Part shown: piece after piece, positions 34,145 through 44,293 of the stretch
Position numbering within the stretch: the stretch's first letter is position 1
How the letters are laid out: the number at the start of each line of letters is the position of its first letter
Source: Cypionkella aquatica
Lineage (GTDB): Bacteria > Pseudomonadota > Alphaproteobacteria > Rhodobacterales > Rhodobacteraceae
Reading direction: 5' to 3'
NCBI RefSeq assembly: GCF_030161095.1
Contig: NZ_BSPP01000010.1
Span: 124,001 to 188,000 of the forward strand
DNA: 64,000 nucleotides
Made by a program: the position numbers and the translations under genes
The notes under the pieces: model-generated
What the model saw: the letters and a program-made list of their open reading frames with translations, nothing else
The model's database searches: none
What the model was told of the DNA's origin: nothing

Positions 34145-34881
34145 CAGCCCCTCTGCTCGCGTTGGCCACGGCGGGCGGTTTTCTCAAGCCGCCCGAACAG
34201 CAGGATCGAAATCAGCGAGATCAGCAGATACAGCGCCATCGCCGCACCATAAAACGTAAAGAACGCCTTTGTGGTGGCCGAGGCCTGAAACGTCGCCTTG
34301 GTCAGCTCGGTAAAACCGATCACCGCCAGCAAAGCCGTGTCCTTGGTGGCATTCAGCCACAGATTCCCCAAACCCGGGATCGCATTCGCGGTCATAAGCG
34401 GCAAGGTGATCCGCCGCGCCAGCAGCACCGGCGACATCCCCATCGCCCGCGCAGCCTCGATCTGCCCCTGCGGCACCGCAAGGATAGAGCCGCGCAAAAC
34501 CTCGATCTGATAAGCGCCCTGCACCACCGCCAGCACGATCACGCCCGTGATGAACTGCGGCAGGTTGATCCGCTCGTATCCCATGCCGATCAGCACTTGG
34601 TTCAGCAGCGCGGGGACCGCGTAATACAGGATCAGGATCAACACCAATTCGGGCACAGCGCGCACGATTGTCGTGTAGACGGCGAGCAGGTCTTTCGTGA
34701 CCGGCCCACCGTAAAGCTTGCCGAACGCACCCGCAACGCCGATGCAAAAGCCAAGAAAATAAGCACCAAGGGCGATCAGCAACGAATTGCCAAAGCCCCA
34801 AAGCAAGGTTGCCCCCCAACCGCAATCGCCAAAGCCAAGCAGGGTCAGGCTGGAAAGTTCGGCAGGAGGGGGGCAGGTCAT
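34144..34881 (-). CDS. Polar amino-acid ABC transporter permease (HisQ/ArtQ type)
   Basis: 245 residues, several membrane segments, and the EAA loop GQIEAARAMGMSPVLLARRITLP. Starts at 34881, one base into the stop of the binding-protein gene, so translation is coupled. Together with the next gene forms the heterodimeric membrane channel. Confidence 0.9.
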   Translation of the reverse strand: MTCPPPAELSSLTLLGFGDCGWGATLLWGFGNSLLIALGAYFLGFCIGVAGAFGKLYGGPVTKDLLAVYTTIVRAVPELVLILILYYAVPALLNQVLIGMGYERINLPQFITGVIVLAVVQGAYQIEVLRGSILAVPQGQIEAARAMGMSPVLLARRITLPLMTANAIPGLGNLWLNATKDTALLAVIGFTELTKATFQASATTKAFFTFYGAAMALYLLISLISILLFGRLEKTARRGQREQRG

Positions 34882-35645
34882 CAGTTTGCAGGGCCGTAGA
34901 TGTCGATGCTGAAGTATTTCTTGGTGATGGCATCATATTCGCCATCCGCCCGCACGTCTGCGATTGCTTTGTTCAGCGTCTCTTTCAGCGGATCACCCTT
35001 GCGCAGACCAAAGCCTACGCCACGGCCCAAAATCGCCGGATCATCGGCGACATTGCCGACATTCTCGCAGCAGGCACCGGGTGCAGTGGCCAGAAAATCG
35101 GCGACAACGATCGAATCCGCGACAACCGCATCAATCCGGCCCGCCGCGAGATCCTGATAGGATTCGTCCGAAGTCTGATAGCTTTTCAGCTCGGAATCCG
35201 GGAAATGCGCCTGAACATAGGCCTCTTGAATGGTCGAGACCTGCACGCCGATGATCTTGCCGTTCAGCCCCTCGGCGGTCGGCAGGATGCCCGCACCCTT
35301 GGTCGCCATCACAGCCGTCGGGGTGTTGTAATATTTGTCGGTGAAATCAATCGCCTTCTCGCGCTCTTCATTGATCGACATCGACGACATGATCACGTCA
35401 ATCTGGCCAGCGTTCAGCGCAGGAATGATGCCATCCCAAGCGGTCGGCGTGATCACGCAATCCAGCGCCGCTTTCTTGCAAACCGCCCCAAGGAAATCAA
35501 TTTCCCAGCCAACCCAGTTGCCCGAAGCATCGGGCGAGGTGAACGGAGGATAGGGTTCAGCCGCAACGCCGATCTTCAGCGGTGCGGCAAGGGCTGCGGT
35601 TCCAAACAGAATGGAAGCGGTTGCAGCAATGATAATTTTCTTCAT
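34881..35645 (-). CDS. Periplasmic amino-acid-binding protein
   Basis: 254 residues with a signal peptide MKKIIIAATASILFGTAALA (cleavage after about 20). It has the SBP family 3 pattern: GVAAEPYPPF near the N-terminus, AWDGIIPALNAGQIDVIMSSMSIN and the hinge region around VVADSIVVADFLA. The dihydroxylated/basic amino-acid group (Lys/Arg/Orn, His, opines) is the nearest family. The start ATG follows a GGATGCC-like region. Confidence 0.88.
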   Translation of the reverse strand: MKKIIIAATASILFGTAALAAPLKIGVAAEPYPPFTSPDASGNWVGWEIDFLGAVCKKAALDCVITPTAWDGIIPALNAGQIDVIMSSMSINEEREKAIDFTDKYYNTPTAVMATKGAGILPTAEGLNGKIIGVQVSTIQEAYVQAHFPDSELKSYQTSDESYQDLAAGRIDAVVADSIVVADFLATAPGACCENVGNVADDPAILGRGVGFGLRKGDPLKETLNKAIADVRADGEYDAITKKYFSIDIYGPAN

Positions 35646-35677
35646 GGCATCCTCACAGGTTGGTTTAAGGAACCGGG

Positions 35678-36439
35678 TTAACCCACGGTTTTCAGGAACT
35701 GTTTCAGGCGATCAGATTTCGGAGCCCCAAACACTTCAGACGGCGGGCCTTGCTCTTCGATCAGCCCGTTGTGCAAATAGATCACATGGCTTGCGACCTC
35801 GCGCGCGAATTTCATCTCATGCGTGACCAGCACCATGGTGCGGCCTTCGTCTGCCAGCCCGCGGATCACCTGCAACACCTCGCCCACCAGTTCGGGGTCC
35901 AAAGCCGAGGTCGGCTCGTCAAACAGCATCGCGCGGGGTTCCATGCACAAAGCCCGCGCAATCGCCGCGCGTTGTTGCTGGCCGCCTGACATAAAGGCCG
36001 GATAGGCCCCGGCTTTCTCGGCCAAGCCCACCCGAGCCAGCAATTTGTGCGCCCGCGCCTCGGCCTCGGCCCGCGACAGTTTCAGCACATGCACCGGCAC
36101 TTCGATCAGGTTTTCCAGCACAGTCTTGTGGGTCCACAGATTGAAGTTCTGAAACACCATCCCCAGACTTTGCCGCAGCCGTTCCAGCTGCCGGCGATCC
36201 GACGGGGTGCCATCGGGGCGCATCGCCACGGCCTCTCCGCCAATTTCAATCGTGCCAGCACTGGGAGTTTCCAGAAAATTCACGCAGCGCAGCATGGTCG
36301 ATTTGCCCGACCCCGAGCCGCCGATAATTGCCACCACATCGCCTTCGCGCGCAGTCAATGAAACACCCTTCAACACCTCATGGGTGCCAAAGGATTTGTG
36401 CAGACCCGCAACGCGGATGGCAATTGGCTTTTCGGCCAT
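35678..36439 (-). CDS. Amino-acid ABC transporter ATP-binding protein
   Basis: 253 residues. Walker A GGSGSGKSTM, ABC signature MSGGQQQRAAIARAL, Walker B MLFDEPTSALDPE and the H-loop VLVTHEMKF. HisP/OccP-like ATPase that powers the importer. ATG at 36439 follows AAGGGA; the frame opens six codons further up. First gene of the four-gene unit. Confidence 0.92.
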   Translation of the reverse strand: MAEKPIAIRVAGLHKSFGTHEVLKGVSLTAREGDVVAIIGGSGSGKSTMLRCVNFLETPSAGTIEIGGEAVAMRPDGTPSDRRQLERLRQSLGMVFQNFNLWTHKTVLENLIEVPVHVLKLSRAEAEARAHKLLARVGLAEKAGAYPAFMSGGQQQRAAIARALCMEPRAMLFDEPTSALDPELVGEVLQVIRGLADEGRTMVLVTHEMKFAREVASHVIYLHNGLIEEQGPPSEVFGAPKSDRLKQFLKTVG

Positions 36440-36608
36440 AGTTCCCTTTATCGGCATGTGCTTCCTGCCGTTATGATTTCAGCCATCAAAAGCGCCACAC
36501 CCGAATTGTGCAAGCGAATAATTCAAACGCGCTGCAGCGCAACTGCGCAAATTCCGCCGCATCTGCCACAAAATCGGGCGAACGGGCATAGATTCATCGC
36601 ACAACAGC

Positions 36609-37727
36609 TTAGCGCCGCACAGCCAGCGCATCCGCCAGCACCGCGCGCACCAGATCGGGCGGCACATCTTCGGCGACAAACGCCTCACCAATGCCGCGCG
36701 CCAGAATGAAGCGCAGCTTGCCGTCGATGACCTTTTTATCTTGCCCCATCAGCGCCAGCAGCGCATCCGGCCCCGGCAGATCACCCGAGATATCGGCCAG
36801 ATCGGTTTTCATCCCCATGGCTTTCAGATGCGCCCGCACCCGGCTGGGGGCTTCTTGCGCGCACAGCCCAAGCCGCTGCGAAAGTTCAAACGCCAAAGCG
36901 CAGCCGATGGCGACGCCTTCGCCATGCAGCAGGCGATCCGAATAGCCTGTCGCCTTCTCTAGGGCATGGCAGAAGGTATGGCCCAAATTCAACAAGGCGC
37001 GCTCGCCTTCCTCGGTCTCATCACGGCTGACGATCCCGGCTTTCATCTCGACCGCGCGCGTCACCGCATATTGCCGCAAAGCTGCATCGCCACGCGCCAT
37101 CGCCGGGGCATTGACCTCCAGCCAGTCGTAGAACGCAGCGTCACCCAGCAGCCCGTATTTCACCACCTCGCCATAGCCCGCAAGGAAATCACGCGGCGCA
37201 AGCGTGCTCAACACATCAATATCGGCCAACACCAGACTGGGCTGATGAAACGCGCCAACCAGATTTTTGCCCTGCGGCGTGTTGATCCCGGTCTTGCCAC
37301 CAACCGAGCTGTCAACCTGCGCCAGCAGCGTCGTCGGGATCTGCACAAACCGCACCCCGCGCCGCAGCACAGCCGAGGCAAAACCCACCAGATCGCCGAC
37401 CACACCGCCGCCAAACGCCACCACGACATCGCGGCGCTCAATTTTCTGCTCCAGCAGCCATTCGACAGAACGCGCAAACTGTTCCCACGCTTTCGAGCTT
37501 TCGCCCGGCGGGATCGTCAGCGCCGTCATTGTGATGCCTTCGGTTTCAAACGCCTTGGCCAGATCCATCAAATGCCGGGCGGCGACGGTATCATCGGTGA
37601 TCACCGCGACTTTCTTGCGGTGCAGCAACGGCGCGATCTGACGGCCCGCCTGCGCAATCAGACCTTGACCGATGCGCACATCATAGCTGCGCGATCCAAG
37701 ATCGACATTGACCACATTCAGGCTCAT
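36609..37727 (-). CDS. aroB: 3-Dehydroquinate synthase
   Basis: 372 residues. Converts DAHP to 3-dehydroquinate in the shikimate pathway. The NAD-binding motif FGGGVVGDLVGFAS and the metal-binding residues in GEVVKYGLL and LNLGHTFCHALE are present. Starts three bases after aroK, so the two are cotranscribed. Followed by the 36458-36608 gap with no clear gene. Confidence 0.96.
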   Translation of the reverse strand: MSLNVVNVDLGSRSYDVRIGQGLIAQAGRQIAPLLHRKKVAVITDDTVAARHLMDLAKAFETEGITMTALTIPPGESSKAWEQFARSVEWLLEQKIERRDVVVAFGGGVVGDLVGFASAVLRRGVRFVQIPTTLLAQVDSSVGGKTGINTPQGKNLVGAFHQPSLVLADIDVLSTLAPRDFLAGYGEVVKYGLLGDAAFYDWLEVNAPAMARGDAALRQYAVTRAVEMKAGIVSRDETEEGERALLNLGHTFCHALEKATGYSDRLLHGEGVAIGCALAFELSQRLGLCAQEAPSRVRAHLKAMGMKTDLADISGDLPGPDALLALMGQDKKVIDGKLRFILARGIGEAFVAEDVPPDLVRAVLADALAVRR

Positions 37728-37730
37728 TCT

Positions 37731-38270
37731 TCAGGTCCTTTCCAGCACATCGGCACGGGTCGCCAAGGCGTCAACCACCCGCTGCGCCATATCCTCGACC
37801 GACAAATCCGCCGAGGAATCGACCAACAGATCGGCCATCTGGTAGAAGGGAAGCCGGGCGTCGTAAAGCCCGCGCAGGGTTTCGCGCGGGTTAGAGGTGC
37901 GCAGCAATGGCCGCGTCGTCTTGTGCCGCACCCGCTGCCAGAGCAATTCCAGATCAGCACGCAACCAGACCGAGATCCCCGCCTCGTGGATCAGTTTGCG
38001 ATTGGCCTCGGCCAGATACGCACCGCCCCCGGTAGACAGGATACAGGGCGCGCCGCGCAACAGCCGCGCAATCACCTCGGTTTCGCGGGCACGAAAGAAC
38101 GCCTCGCCGTCGCGCGCAAAGATTTCGGCGATGCTGCGATCGGCGGCCCGGACGATTTCTTCATCCGAATCAACAAAGGGCACCGCCAGCGCGCGCGCCA
38201 GTGCGGTTCCCACGGCGGTCTTGCCCGCCCCCATCATTCCCACCATCACCACAGTTTTTTTCAGCGTCAC
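37731..38270 (-). CDS. aroK: Shikimate kinase
   Basis: 179 residues from GTG 38270. Walker A MVGMMGAGKTAVG, shikimate-binding DSDEEI and the LID/Walker B-like CILSTGGGAY. The GTG is chosen for normal length; the frame continues upstream to an ATG at 38435 with no homology. Divergent from the small membrane protein gene. Confidence 0.93.
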   Translation of the reverse strand: MTLKKTVVMVGMMGAGKTAVGTALARALAVPFVDSDEEIVRAADRSIAEIFARDGEAFFRARETEVIARLLRGAPCILSTGGGAYLAEANRKLIHEAGISVWLRADLELLWQRVRHKTTRPLLRTSNPRETLRGLYDARLPFYQMADLLVDSSADLSVEDMAQRVVDALATRADVLERT

Positions 38271-38485
38271 TGTCTTCTTCCCCGAGGCTGGCTGGATGCT
38301 GTCAGCCTTGACATTCAACCTTAAGGTGGCGCATCGCCGCCCAAGGCAAATCTTTCTTCCCTGAATGGCGTGAACTCGGCGCAAATGCCATATATAATCT
38401 GCAGGGTGCTGGTTCGCGAACCGGCACGGGCACAATCAACATAACCCTCGGGCAAACCGGGGGCAGCAGTAAAGGCGAAGCGGGC

Positions 38486-38620
38486 ATGGGGCGTCTGATC
38501 AAGGTTTTGGTGGTTTTGGCGGTGCTTGGCTTTGTGGGTCTGACGGGCTACGCTTATCTGGTGGATCTGTCTCCGATCCAGTCAGAAGTGAAATTGCCGG
38601 TGACCCTGAATGTTGACTAG
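38486..38620 (+). CDS. Small conserved-looking membrane protein (44 aa)
   Basis: MGRLIKVLVVLAVLGFVGLT is a single N-terminal membrane segment, then a short periplasmic tail (YLVDLSPIQSEVKLPVTLNV). The gene overlaps the next one by 11 bp. It is too short for most ORF callers but has a good GCGAAG upstream and clean coupling. Function unknown. Confidence 0.55.
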   Translation: MGRLIKVLVVLAVLGFVGLTGYAYLVDLSPIQSEVKLPVTLNVD

Positions 38621-40247
38621 ATCTGCCGCAGGCTGTGTGCTTGCGGGCCTGATGATGTCACTGCCACAGTTGGCCTTGGCCGAGCGTAAGCCGCTGTCCG
38701 CGATCAACTGGCTGTCGCAATCGGTGAAAACCCCGACGCCAAAGGGCGGGCTGGCACCACTGCAACCATCCGAACCCCTGTCGGACCAAACACGCGCACC
38801 TGCTATCCTGAACGGCTCGCAGGCCAACCTGCCCCCCGTCGCGAACGAGCCCAAAGTCACCACCGACGCGCTGCCCGATGCAGTGGCGACCACGGTGCTG
38901 GGTGGCACCTCGCTGGATGCGGTGGGTTTGCTTCCGCCCGTTGTGACCGGATTTCCGCATGATCTTTGGGGCATCGGCCACAGCGCTGAAATTGCGGCAG
39001 CCATTGCGCAGGCGGGTCAGGGCGATGTGCCCGCGCTGCAATCCCTGCTGCGCACCCTGCTGCTGGCCGAGGCCGAGGCACCAGCCGATTCGCAAGGTTC
39101 GGGCGAGTTGCTGATCGCACGGATCGACAAATTGCTGGTGATGGGCGCGCTGGATCAGGCCGCAGCGCTGATCGAGGCCGCTGGCCCTGACAGCTCTCCC
39201 GAATTGTTCCGCCGCAGCTTTGATGTGGCTTTGCTGACAGGGGCCGAGGATCACGCCTGCGAGGTGTTGAAATCCGCGCCCGGTCTGGCACCAACCTTGA
39301 CGACGCGGGTGTTTTGTCTGGCCCGCGCCGGGGATTGGAACGCCGCCGCTTTGACTTTGCGCACCGCACAGGCCTTGGGAAACATCAGCGCCGATGAAGA
39401 CGCTTTGCTGTCGCGCTTCCTTGATCCTGAAGAGTTCGACGGCACCCCGATACCCCCCGCGCCCAAGCCGATCACGCCATTGGTCTGGCGCATCTATGAT
39501 GCCTTGGGCGAACCTCTGCCCACCGCCACCCTGCCCCCGGCCTTTGCCCATGTGGATCTGTCCGACCACGCGGGATGGAAAGCTCAGATCGAGGCTGCCG
39601 AGCGGTTGTCGCGTGCGGGCGCGATCACCCCGAACCTGCTGCTGGGTTTTTACACCGACCGCGCCCCCGCAGCCTCGGGCGGGGTGTGGGACCGCGCTGA
39701 TGCGTTTCAACGCTTTGATGCAGCGCTCAGCAAAGGGGACGTGGCCGCGGTCGAGCAGCGCCTGCCGCTGGCCTATGCCCGCATGAAGGATGTCGAGGTC
39801 GAGGTGCCATTCGCCACCCTGTTCGCGGTGCCACTGTCAAAGCTGCATCTGACAGGCGATGCCGCCCGGATCAGCTATGAGATCGGTCTGCTGTCGCCCG
39901 AATACGAACGCCTTGCCAAATCCCCCGACGCAGGGTCCGATGCACGCAGCCTGTTCATGGCGGGGCTTGCGGCGGGTTCAGTCAAAGGCCTGCTTGCCCC
40001 CGACAGCATGGCCCGCGCCATTGCCCCTGCCTTCACCGATCCACAGCTGCCCGCCGACATTGCCGAGCTGATCGCACAAAAACGGGTGGGCGAGGCGATG
40101 CTGGCCGCGATCATCCGCATCGAAAGTGGTCTGACCGGTGAATTGGTCAAAGTCACCGAGGGCCTGTCGGTCCTGCGCAAACTTGGGCTTGAAGATGTCG
40201 CCCGCCGCACCGCTCTGCAACTGATGCTGCTGGAGCGGCGCGGATAA
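38610..40247 (+). CDS. Secreted or periplasmic helical-repeat-like protein, unknown function
   Basis: 545 residues with a signal peptide (about 1-24, ending QLALA). The rest is Ala/Leu-rich helices that look like TPR-type solenoid repeats, with no catalytic motif. It overlaps the preceding small membrane protein gene and lies directly before xerD. Conserved context in Rhodobacteraceae is my impression from the sequence type, not shown here. Confidence 0.65.
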   Translation: MLTRSAAGCVLAGLMMSLPQLALAERKPLSAINWLSQSVKTPTPKGGLAPLQPSEPLSDQTRAPAILNGSQANLPPVANEPKVTTDALPDAVATTVLGGTSLDAVGLLPPVVTGFPHDLWGIGHSAEIAAAIAQAGQGDVPALQSLLRTLLLAEAEAPADSQGSGELLIARIDKLLVMGALDQAAALIEAAGPDSSPELFRRSFDVALLTGAEDHACEVLKSAPGLAPTLTTRVFCLARAGDWNAAALTLRTAQALGNISADEDALLSRFLDPEEFDGTPIPPAPKPITPLVWRIYDALGEPLPTATLPPAFAHVDLSDHAGWKAQIEAAERLSRAGAITPNLLLGFYTDRAPAASGGVWDRADAFQRFDAALSKGDVAAVEQRLPLAYARMKDVEVEVPFATLFAVPLSKLHLTGDAARISYEIGLLSPEYERLAKSPDAGSDARSLFMAGLAAGSVKGLLAPDSMARAIAPAFTDPQLPADIAELIAQKRVGEAMLAAIIRIESGLTGELVKVTEGLSVLRKLGLEDVARRTALQLMLLERRG

Positions 40248-41219
40248 ATGCCTGCCCCTGCCAGTTCAGCCGCGCCAAGCCATCCCGACAGTTGGATCTC
40301 CAGCTATCTCGCCGCCGCTGCCGCTGATCTGGGGGCTGCGCGCAACACGCAGCTGGCCTATGGCCGGGATCTGAAAGATTTCGCCGAATGGCTTTCACGC
40401 CATGGCAGCAACTTTGCAACAGCCAGCCGCGCGCAAGTCGAAGATTATCTGATCTTTTGCGACGCGCAGGGTCTGTCGAAAGCCACGCGCGCACGGCGGT
40501 TGTCGGCGATCCGTCAGCTGTACCGCTTTGCTCTTGAAGAAGGCTGGCGTGAAGATCACCCGGCCCTGCGCATCAAAGGCCCCGGTGCCAGCCAACGCCT
40601 GCCCGGCACGCTGTCCCTGCCCGAGGTCGAGCGTCTGCTGGACGCCGCGCGCCGCAAGGGCCGCTCGGAACCGGAACGCTTGCGCAATTGCGCGCTGATC
40701 GAGCTGTTGTATGCCACCGGCATGCGTGTGTCCGAACTGGTCGGCCTGCCGGTGGCAGCCGTGCGCGGCGACCCCAAGATGATCCTTGTCAAAGGCAAGG
40801 GCGACAAGGAACGCATGGTGCCTTTGTCGCCGCCCGCGCGTGCCGCTGTCAAAGACTGGCTGCACGAACGTGATGCCCAGGACGATGCCGCCCGCAAGCT
40901 GGGCAAGCCGCCCTCAAAGCAGCTTTTCCCCGGCCCCGGCGCTGACGGCCATCTGACCCGGCAGCATTTCTATCTGCTGATCAAGGACATCGCGGTGCAG
41001 GGCGGCGTTGATCCCAGCACGGTTACACCGCACACCCTGCGCCACGCTTTCGCCACCCATCTGCTGGCAGGTGGCGCCGATCTGCGGGTGATCCAGACGC
41101 TTTTGGGCCATGCCGATGTCGCCACGACCGAGATTTACACCCATGTATTGGATGAAGATCTGCGACGTCTGGTGCTGACGCATCACCCGCTGGCCAGCCC
41201 CCCAAAGACAAAGTCATGA
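40248..41219 (+). CDS. xerD: Site-specific tyrosine recombinase XerD
   Basis: 323 residues. Resolves chromosome dimers at dif with XerC and FtsK. Catalytic set: Arg160, Lys184 (VKGKGDKER), His262, Arg265, His288 and Tyr297 (EIYTHV). The N-terminal SAM-like domain is at about 14-105. Immediately follows the secreted protein gene, and its stop overlaps the start of the next gene. Confidence 0.95.
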   Translation: MPAPASSAAPSHPDSWISSYLAAAAADLGAARNTQLAYGRDLKDFAEWLSRHGSNFATASRAQVEDYLIFCDAQGLSKATRARRLSAIRQLYRFALEEGWREDHPALRIKGPGASQRLPGTLSLPEVERLLDAARRKGRSEPERLRNCALIELLYATGMRVSELVGLPVAAVRGDPKMILVKGKGDKERMVPLSPPARAAVKDWLHERDAQDDAARKLGKPPSKQLFPGPGADGHLTRQHFYLLIKDIAVQGGVDPSTVTPHTLRHAFATHLLAGGADLRVIQTLLGHADVATTEIYTHVLDEDLRRLVLTHHPLASPPKTKS

Positions 41220-42475
41220 TGCATCACCTGTGGATATACGCGCTGATCCTTGCCCTGCTGGTCCTTGCGGCTTTGCTGGCCTGCGTGATCGCAGCGCTCC
41301 AACATCTGCCACATGGCCGCACCGCACCGATGCTTGCCCCAGCCCTGAAACTTGCGGCGCGCGGCGATCTGGGTCTTACCGCGCTGCGGCTCGGCCATAG
41401 CCTGACAGCGCTTGCCGCCCTTGCTGGCCTGATGTGGCAGGCACGCGGCTGGAGCGGCTTTGACTTCGCCTGCCTCAGCTTTGCGGCCGGTATCGCGCTT
41501 GCGCTGCTCGGTCGTATCATCCCCGCCGCAATCGGCACCGCCGCCGCCGAAGCCAGCCTGATGCGGTTGGGCCTGCTTGGCCTGATCGCGGCTTGGCTGT
41601 TCACCCCGCTTGCCAGCCTGATGCAGCTTTTGAAACGCGCCGCCCTGCGCGGCTTTGGGCTGACCTTCGATCTGGCCGATCAACGTGATGCCTTGCGTGA
41701 CGACATTGCAGGGGCCATCGCCTTGGGCCATTCCGGCGGTGCGATGCAAAAAGAGGCCCGCGACCGCTTGCTAGGCGCGCTGGATCTGTCTGACCGCGCG
41801 GTTGAAGAAATCATGCGTCACCGCCGCCAGATCGAAATGATAAACGCCGATGATCCGCCCGATGCCATCATCACCAAAATGCTGGCCTCGCCACATTCAC
41901 GCTTGCCAGTCTATCGCGACGAGACCGAAAACATTCTGGGCGTTGTCCACACAAAAGACCTGCTGCGCGAATTTGACCGCCTGCTGCGCGGCGAAGCCCC
42001 AGAAGGCGTCGAGGCGCTGGATATTCTCAAAGTCGCCAAGAAGCCCTATTTCATCCCCAACACCACCAGCCTTGATGAACAAATGCGCGAGTTTCTCAAG
42101 CGCCGCACGCATTTTGCCTTGGTCGTCGATGAATATGGCGCGCTGCTGGGCCTGATCACGCTCGAAGATATTCTGGAAGAAATCGTTGGCGACATCACCG
42201 ATGAATTCGATGTCGTCGCCCGTGATTCCGGGCTGAAACGCGATGCCAATGGCGATTATGTGATCGACGGTGCCATGACGATCCGCGATTTGAACCGTGC
42301 CACCGACTGGGGCCTGCCCGATGCCGAGGCCAACACCGTCGCAGGTCTGGTGATTCACGAGGCCCAGATGATCCCACTAGAAGGTCAGGTCTTCCACTTC
42401 CACGGCTTTCGCATCGAAATCGCCGCCCGCCGCGAAAACCGCATCACGCAGGTCAAACTGCGCCCCGTGCGGTAA
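41216..42475 (+). CDS. CorC/HlyC-type (CNNM) transporter-like protein
   Basis: 419 residues. Three to four N-terminal membrane segments (about 5-110; DUF21-like but degenerate), then two CBS domains (about 200-320; HSRLPVYRDETENILGVVHTKDLL and FALVVDEYGALLGLITLEDILEEIVGDI) and the CorC_HlyC transporter-associated domain (about 340-415). Often linked to Mg/Co export or membrane stress. The ATGA start overlaps xerD. Confidence 0.88.
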   Translation: MMHHLWIYALILALLVLAALLACVIAALQHLPHGRTAPMLAPALKLAARGDLGLTALRLGHSLTALAALAGLMWQARGWSGFDFACLSFAAGIALALLGRIIPAAIGTAAAEASLMRLGLLGLIAAWLFTPLASLMQLLKRAALRGFGLTFDLADQRDALRDDIAGAIALGHSGGAMQKEARDRLLGALDLSDRAVEEIMRHRRQIEMINADDPPDAIITKMLASPHSRLPVYRDETENILGVVHTKDLLREFDRLLRGEAPEGVEALDILKVAKKPYFIPNTTSLDEQMREFLKRRTHFALVVDEYGALLGLITLEDILEEIVGDITDEFDVVARDSGLKRDANGDYVIDGAMTIRDLNRATDWGLPDAEANTVAGLVIHEAQMIPLEGQVFHFHGFRIEIAARRENRITQVKLRPVR

Positions 42476-42495
42476 CCTTGCGGGCGGGATCTGCC

Positions 42496-44052
42496 TTAAC
42501 GGCTGCGGAACAGTGACCCCAAGACCCCGCGAATAACCGCCTGCCCGGATTTTGACCCCAAACTTCTGGCAAAACTTTTGGCAAACGCCTCGCCAATGGA
42601 ATCAGACCGCGAACCGCTGGTTTTCTTTGGGGCTGCCGCCTCGCGCGCGGTGCCGCCGTCATAGCGGCGGGCGTTGCGGAACTCTCGGTTCTCTTCAGCC
42701 TCGGGGGCCGCTTGCCGCGACGGGGCCTCGGCGGCCTCTGCCTCTTTGGCCGCATGATCAGCGCGGGCGCGCAGCCGCTCATAGGCGCTGTCACGGTCCA
42801 CCACCTTGTCATATTTCGCCCCCATCCCCGAGGCCGCAATAAGGTGCGCGCGCAAGGCAGGCTCGATCGGCCCAAGCTGTGATGCAGGCGGGCGCACCAA
42901 AGTCCGCTCTGCCACGCCGGGAATACCCTTGGCCTCTAGAAACGACGTCACCGCTTCGCCAGTGCCGACATCGCGGATCGCATCTTCAATCGCAAATCGC
43001 GGGTTCGGGCGATAGGTTTCGGCGGCAAGCTTCAGATCTTTCTGATCTTTCGCCGTGAAAGCCCGCAACGCATGCTGCACCCGGTTGCCCAGCTGGCCCA
43101 GAATCATATCAGGCACATCGGCCGGATTTTGCGTGATGAAATACACCCCGACACCCTTAGAGCGGATCAGCCGCGCCACCTGTTCCACCTTGGACACCAA
43201 CGCCTTGGGCGCATCAGTGAACAAAAGATGCGCCTCGTCAAAGAAGAACACCAGCTTGGGCTTATCCTGATCGCCGACCTCGGGCAGGTTCTCAAACAGC
43301 TCGGACAGCAGCCACAGCAGGAACGTCGCATACAGCCGCGGCGCATTCATCAGCTTTTCTGCCGCAAGAATGTTGATCATGCCTTGGCCATTGGCATCGC
43401 AACGCATCAGATCGGCCAGCTCTAGCGCAGGCTCGCCAAACATCTGCGCAGCACCCTGGTTCTCCAACACCAGCAACCGGCGCTGAATAGCTCCAACCGA
43501 GGTCGGCGACACCAAGCCAAACCGCCCCGAAATCTCGGACGCATGTTCCGCCACGAAAGCCAGCAGCGCCTGCAAGTCCTTCAGATCCAGCAGCGGCAGC
43601 TGTTCTTCATCCGCCAACCGGAAGGCGACGTTCAAAACGCCCTCTTGCGGCTCGGTCAGCTCCAGCAGGCGCGACAGCAGCAGCGGGCCCATCTCGGCAA
43701 CCGTGGCCCGGATCGGATGGCCCTTTTCGGCGAACATATCCCAGAACGTCACCGGAAAGGCGCGGTATTGCACATCATAGCCGATGGTGGCGGCACGCTT
43801 CAGAAAGCCGTCATGCATCTTGCTGCTGGCCGATCCCGCAGCCCCCAGCCCAGACAGATCACCCTTCACATCGGCCATGAACACCGGCACGCCTTCGGCA
43901 GAAAAGCCTTCTGCCAGCACCTGCAAGGTCACGGTCTTGCCGGTGCCCGTAGCGCCTGCGATCAGGCCGTGACGATTGCCGTATTTCAAAAGCATGTTCT
44001 GCGGCACACCATAAGCTTCACCGCCGCCGCCCACGAAAATCGTCTCGCTCAT
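42496..44052 (-). CDS. HerA/DUF853-type ATPase
   Basis: 518 residues. Walker [12 protein letters not shown] (about 33-43), Walker B-like [11 protein letters not shown], and the DUF853 pattern [23 protein letters not shown] at the N-terminus. These HerA-like proteins are found with nucleases and sometimes in repair or anti-phage systems; here no nuclease partner (NurA) is adjacent. The C-terminus is a basic, Arg/Ser-rich tail ([19 protein letters not shown]). ATG at 44052 begins MSETIF. Confidence 0.87.
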   Translation of the reverse strand: MSETIFVGGGGEAYGVPQNMLLKYGNRHGLIAGATGTGKTVTLQVLAEGFSAEGVPVFMADVKGDLSGLGAAGSASSKMHDGFLKRAATIGYDVQYRAFPVTFWDMFAEKGHPIRATVAEMGPLLLSRLLELTEPQEGVLNVAFRLADEEQLPLLDLKDLQALLAFVAEHASEISGRFGLVSPTSVGAIQRRLLVLENQGAAQMFGEPALELADLMRCDANGQGMINILAAEKLMNAPRLYATFLLWLLSELFENLPEVGDQDKPKLVFFFDEAHLLFTDAPKALVSKVEQVARLIRSKGVGVYFITQNPADVPDMILGQLGNRVQHALRAFTAKDQKDLKLAAETYRPNPRFAIEDAIRDVGTGEAVTSFLEAKGIPGVAERTLVRPPASQLGPIEPALRAHLIAASGMGAKYDKVVDRDSAYERLRARADHAAKEAEAAEAPSRQAAPEAEENREFRNARRYDGGTAREAAAPKKTSGSRSDSIGEAFAKSFARSLGSKSGQAVIRGVLGSLFRSR

Positions 44053-44190
44053 ACCGCAAACCCTTTGCCTGTTGCCGCGCGCCGCTGCGGCGTTCAGGGT
44101 CAAAATACATTGTTAACCTGTCTGTGCCAGTGTTGTTGTTGCCGAACCTGCACAGATGCGCGTGGTCCGGGCTTCCTCCCTGTCTGACTG

Positions 44191-44219
44191 CCGCGCCGCA
44201 AACCGGCGCGGTTTTTTTT
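44191..44219 (+). terminator. Orphan terminator (end of a possible small RNA)
   Basis: Perfect stem CCGCGCCG / CGGCGCGG (44191-44198 / 44204-44211) followed by eight T. It is on the plus strand but no plus-strand gene precedes it (HerA is on the minus strand, CorC ends 1.7 kb away). Upstream (44115-44160) another small stem CTGTGC / GCACAG and a TTCCTCCC motif are visible. A small RNA of about 60-110 nt ending here is the simplest explanation. Confidence 0.62.
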
Positions 44220-44258
44220 GGCGCAAGGCTGGTCAAGGTGGCGGGCGTTACAATTCCT

Positions 44259-44288
44259 GTTGACGCGGATTTGAAAGCGCCGTAGCGT
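44259..44288 (+). promoter_or_regulatory. Predicted promoter of a small RNA
   Basis: TTGACG (44260-44265) and TAGCGT (44283-44288) are 17 bp apart, the spacing of a good housekeeping promoter. Placed just after the first orphan terminator and before the second. Confidence 0.5.
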
Positions 44289-44293
44289 CTGCA

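Noticed and set aside
36966-38324. A 452-codon plus-strand open frame over aroB and aroK
   Set aside because: Antisense to two conserved shikimate genes.
42496-44052. HerA/DUF853 ATPase as part of a defence system
   Set aside because: No NurA-like nuclease, SIR2 or other partner is adjacent; neighbours are ordinary housekeeping genes.
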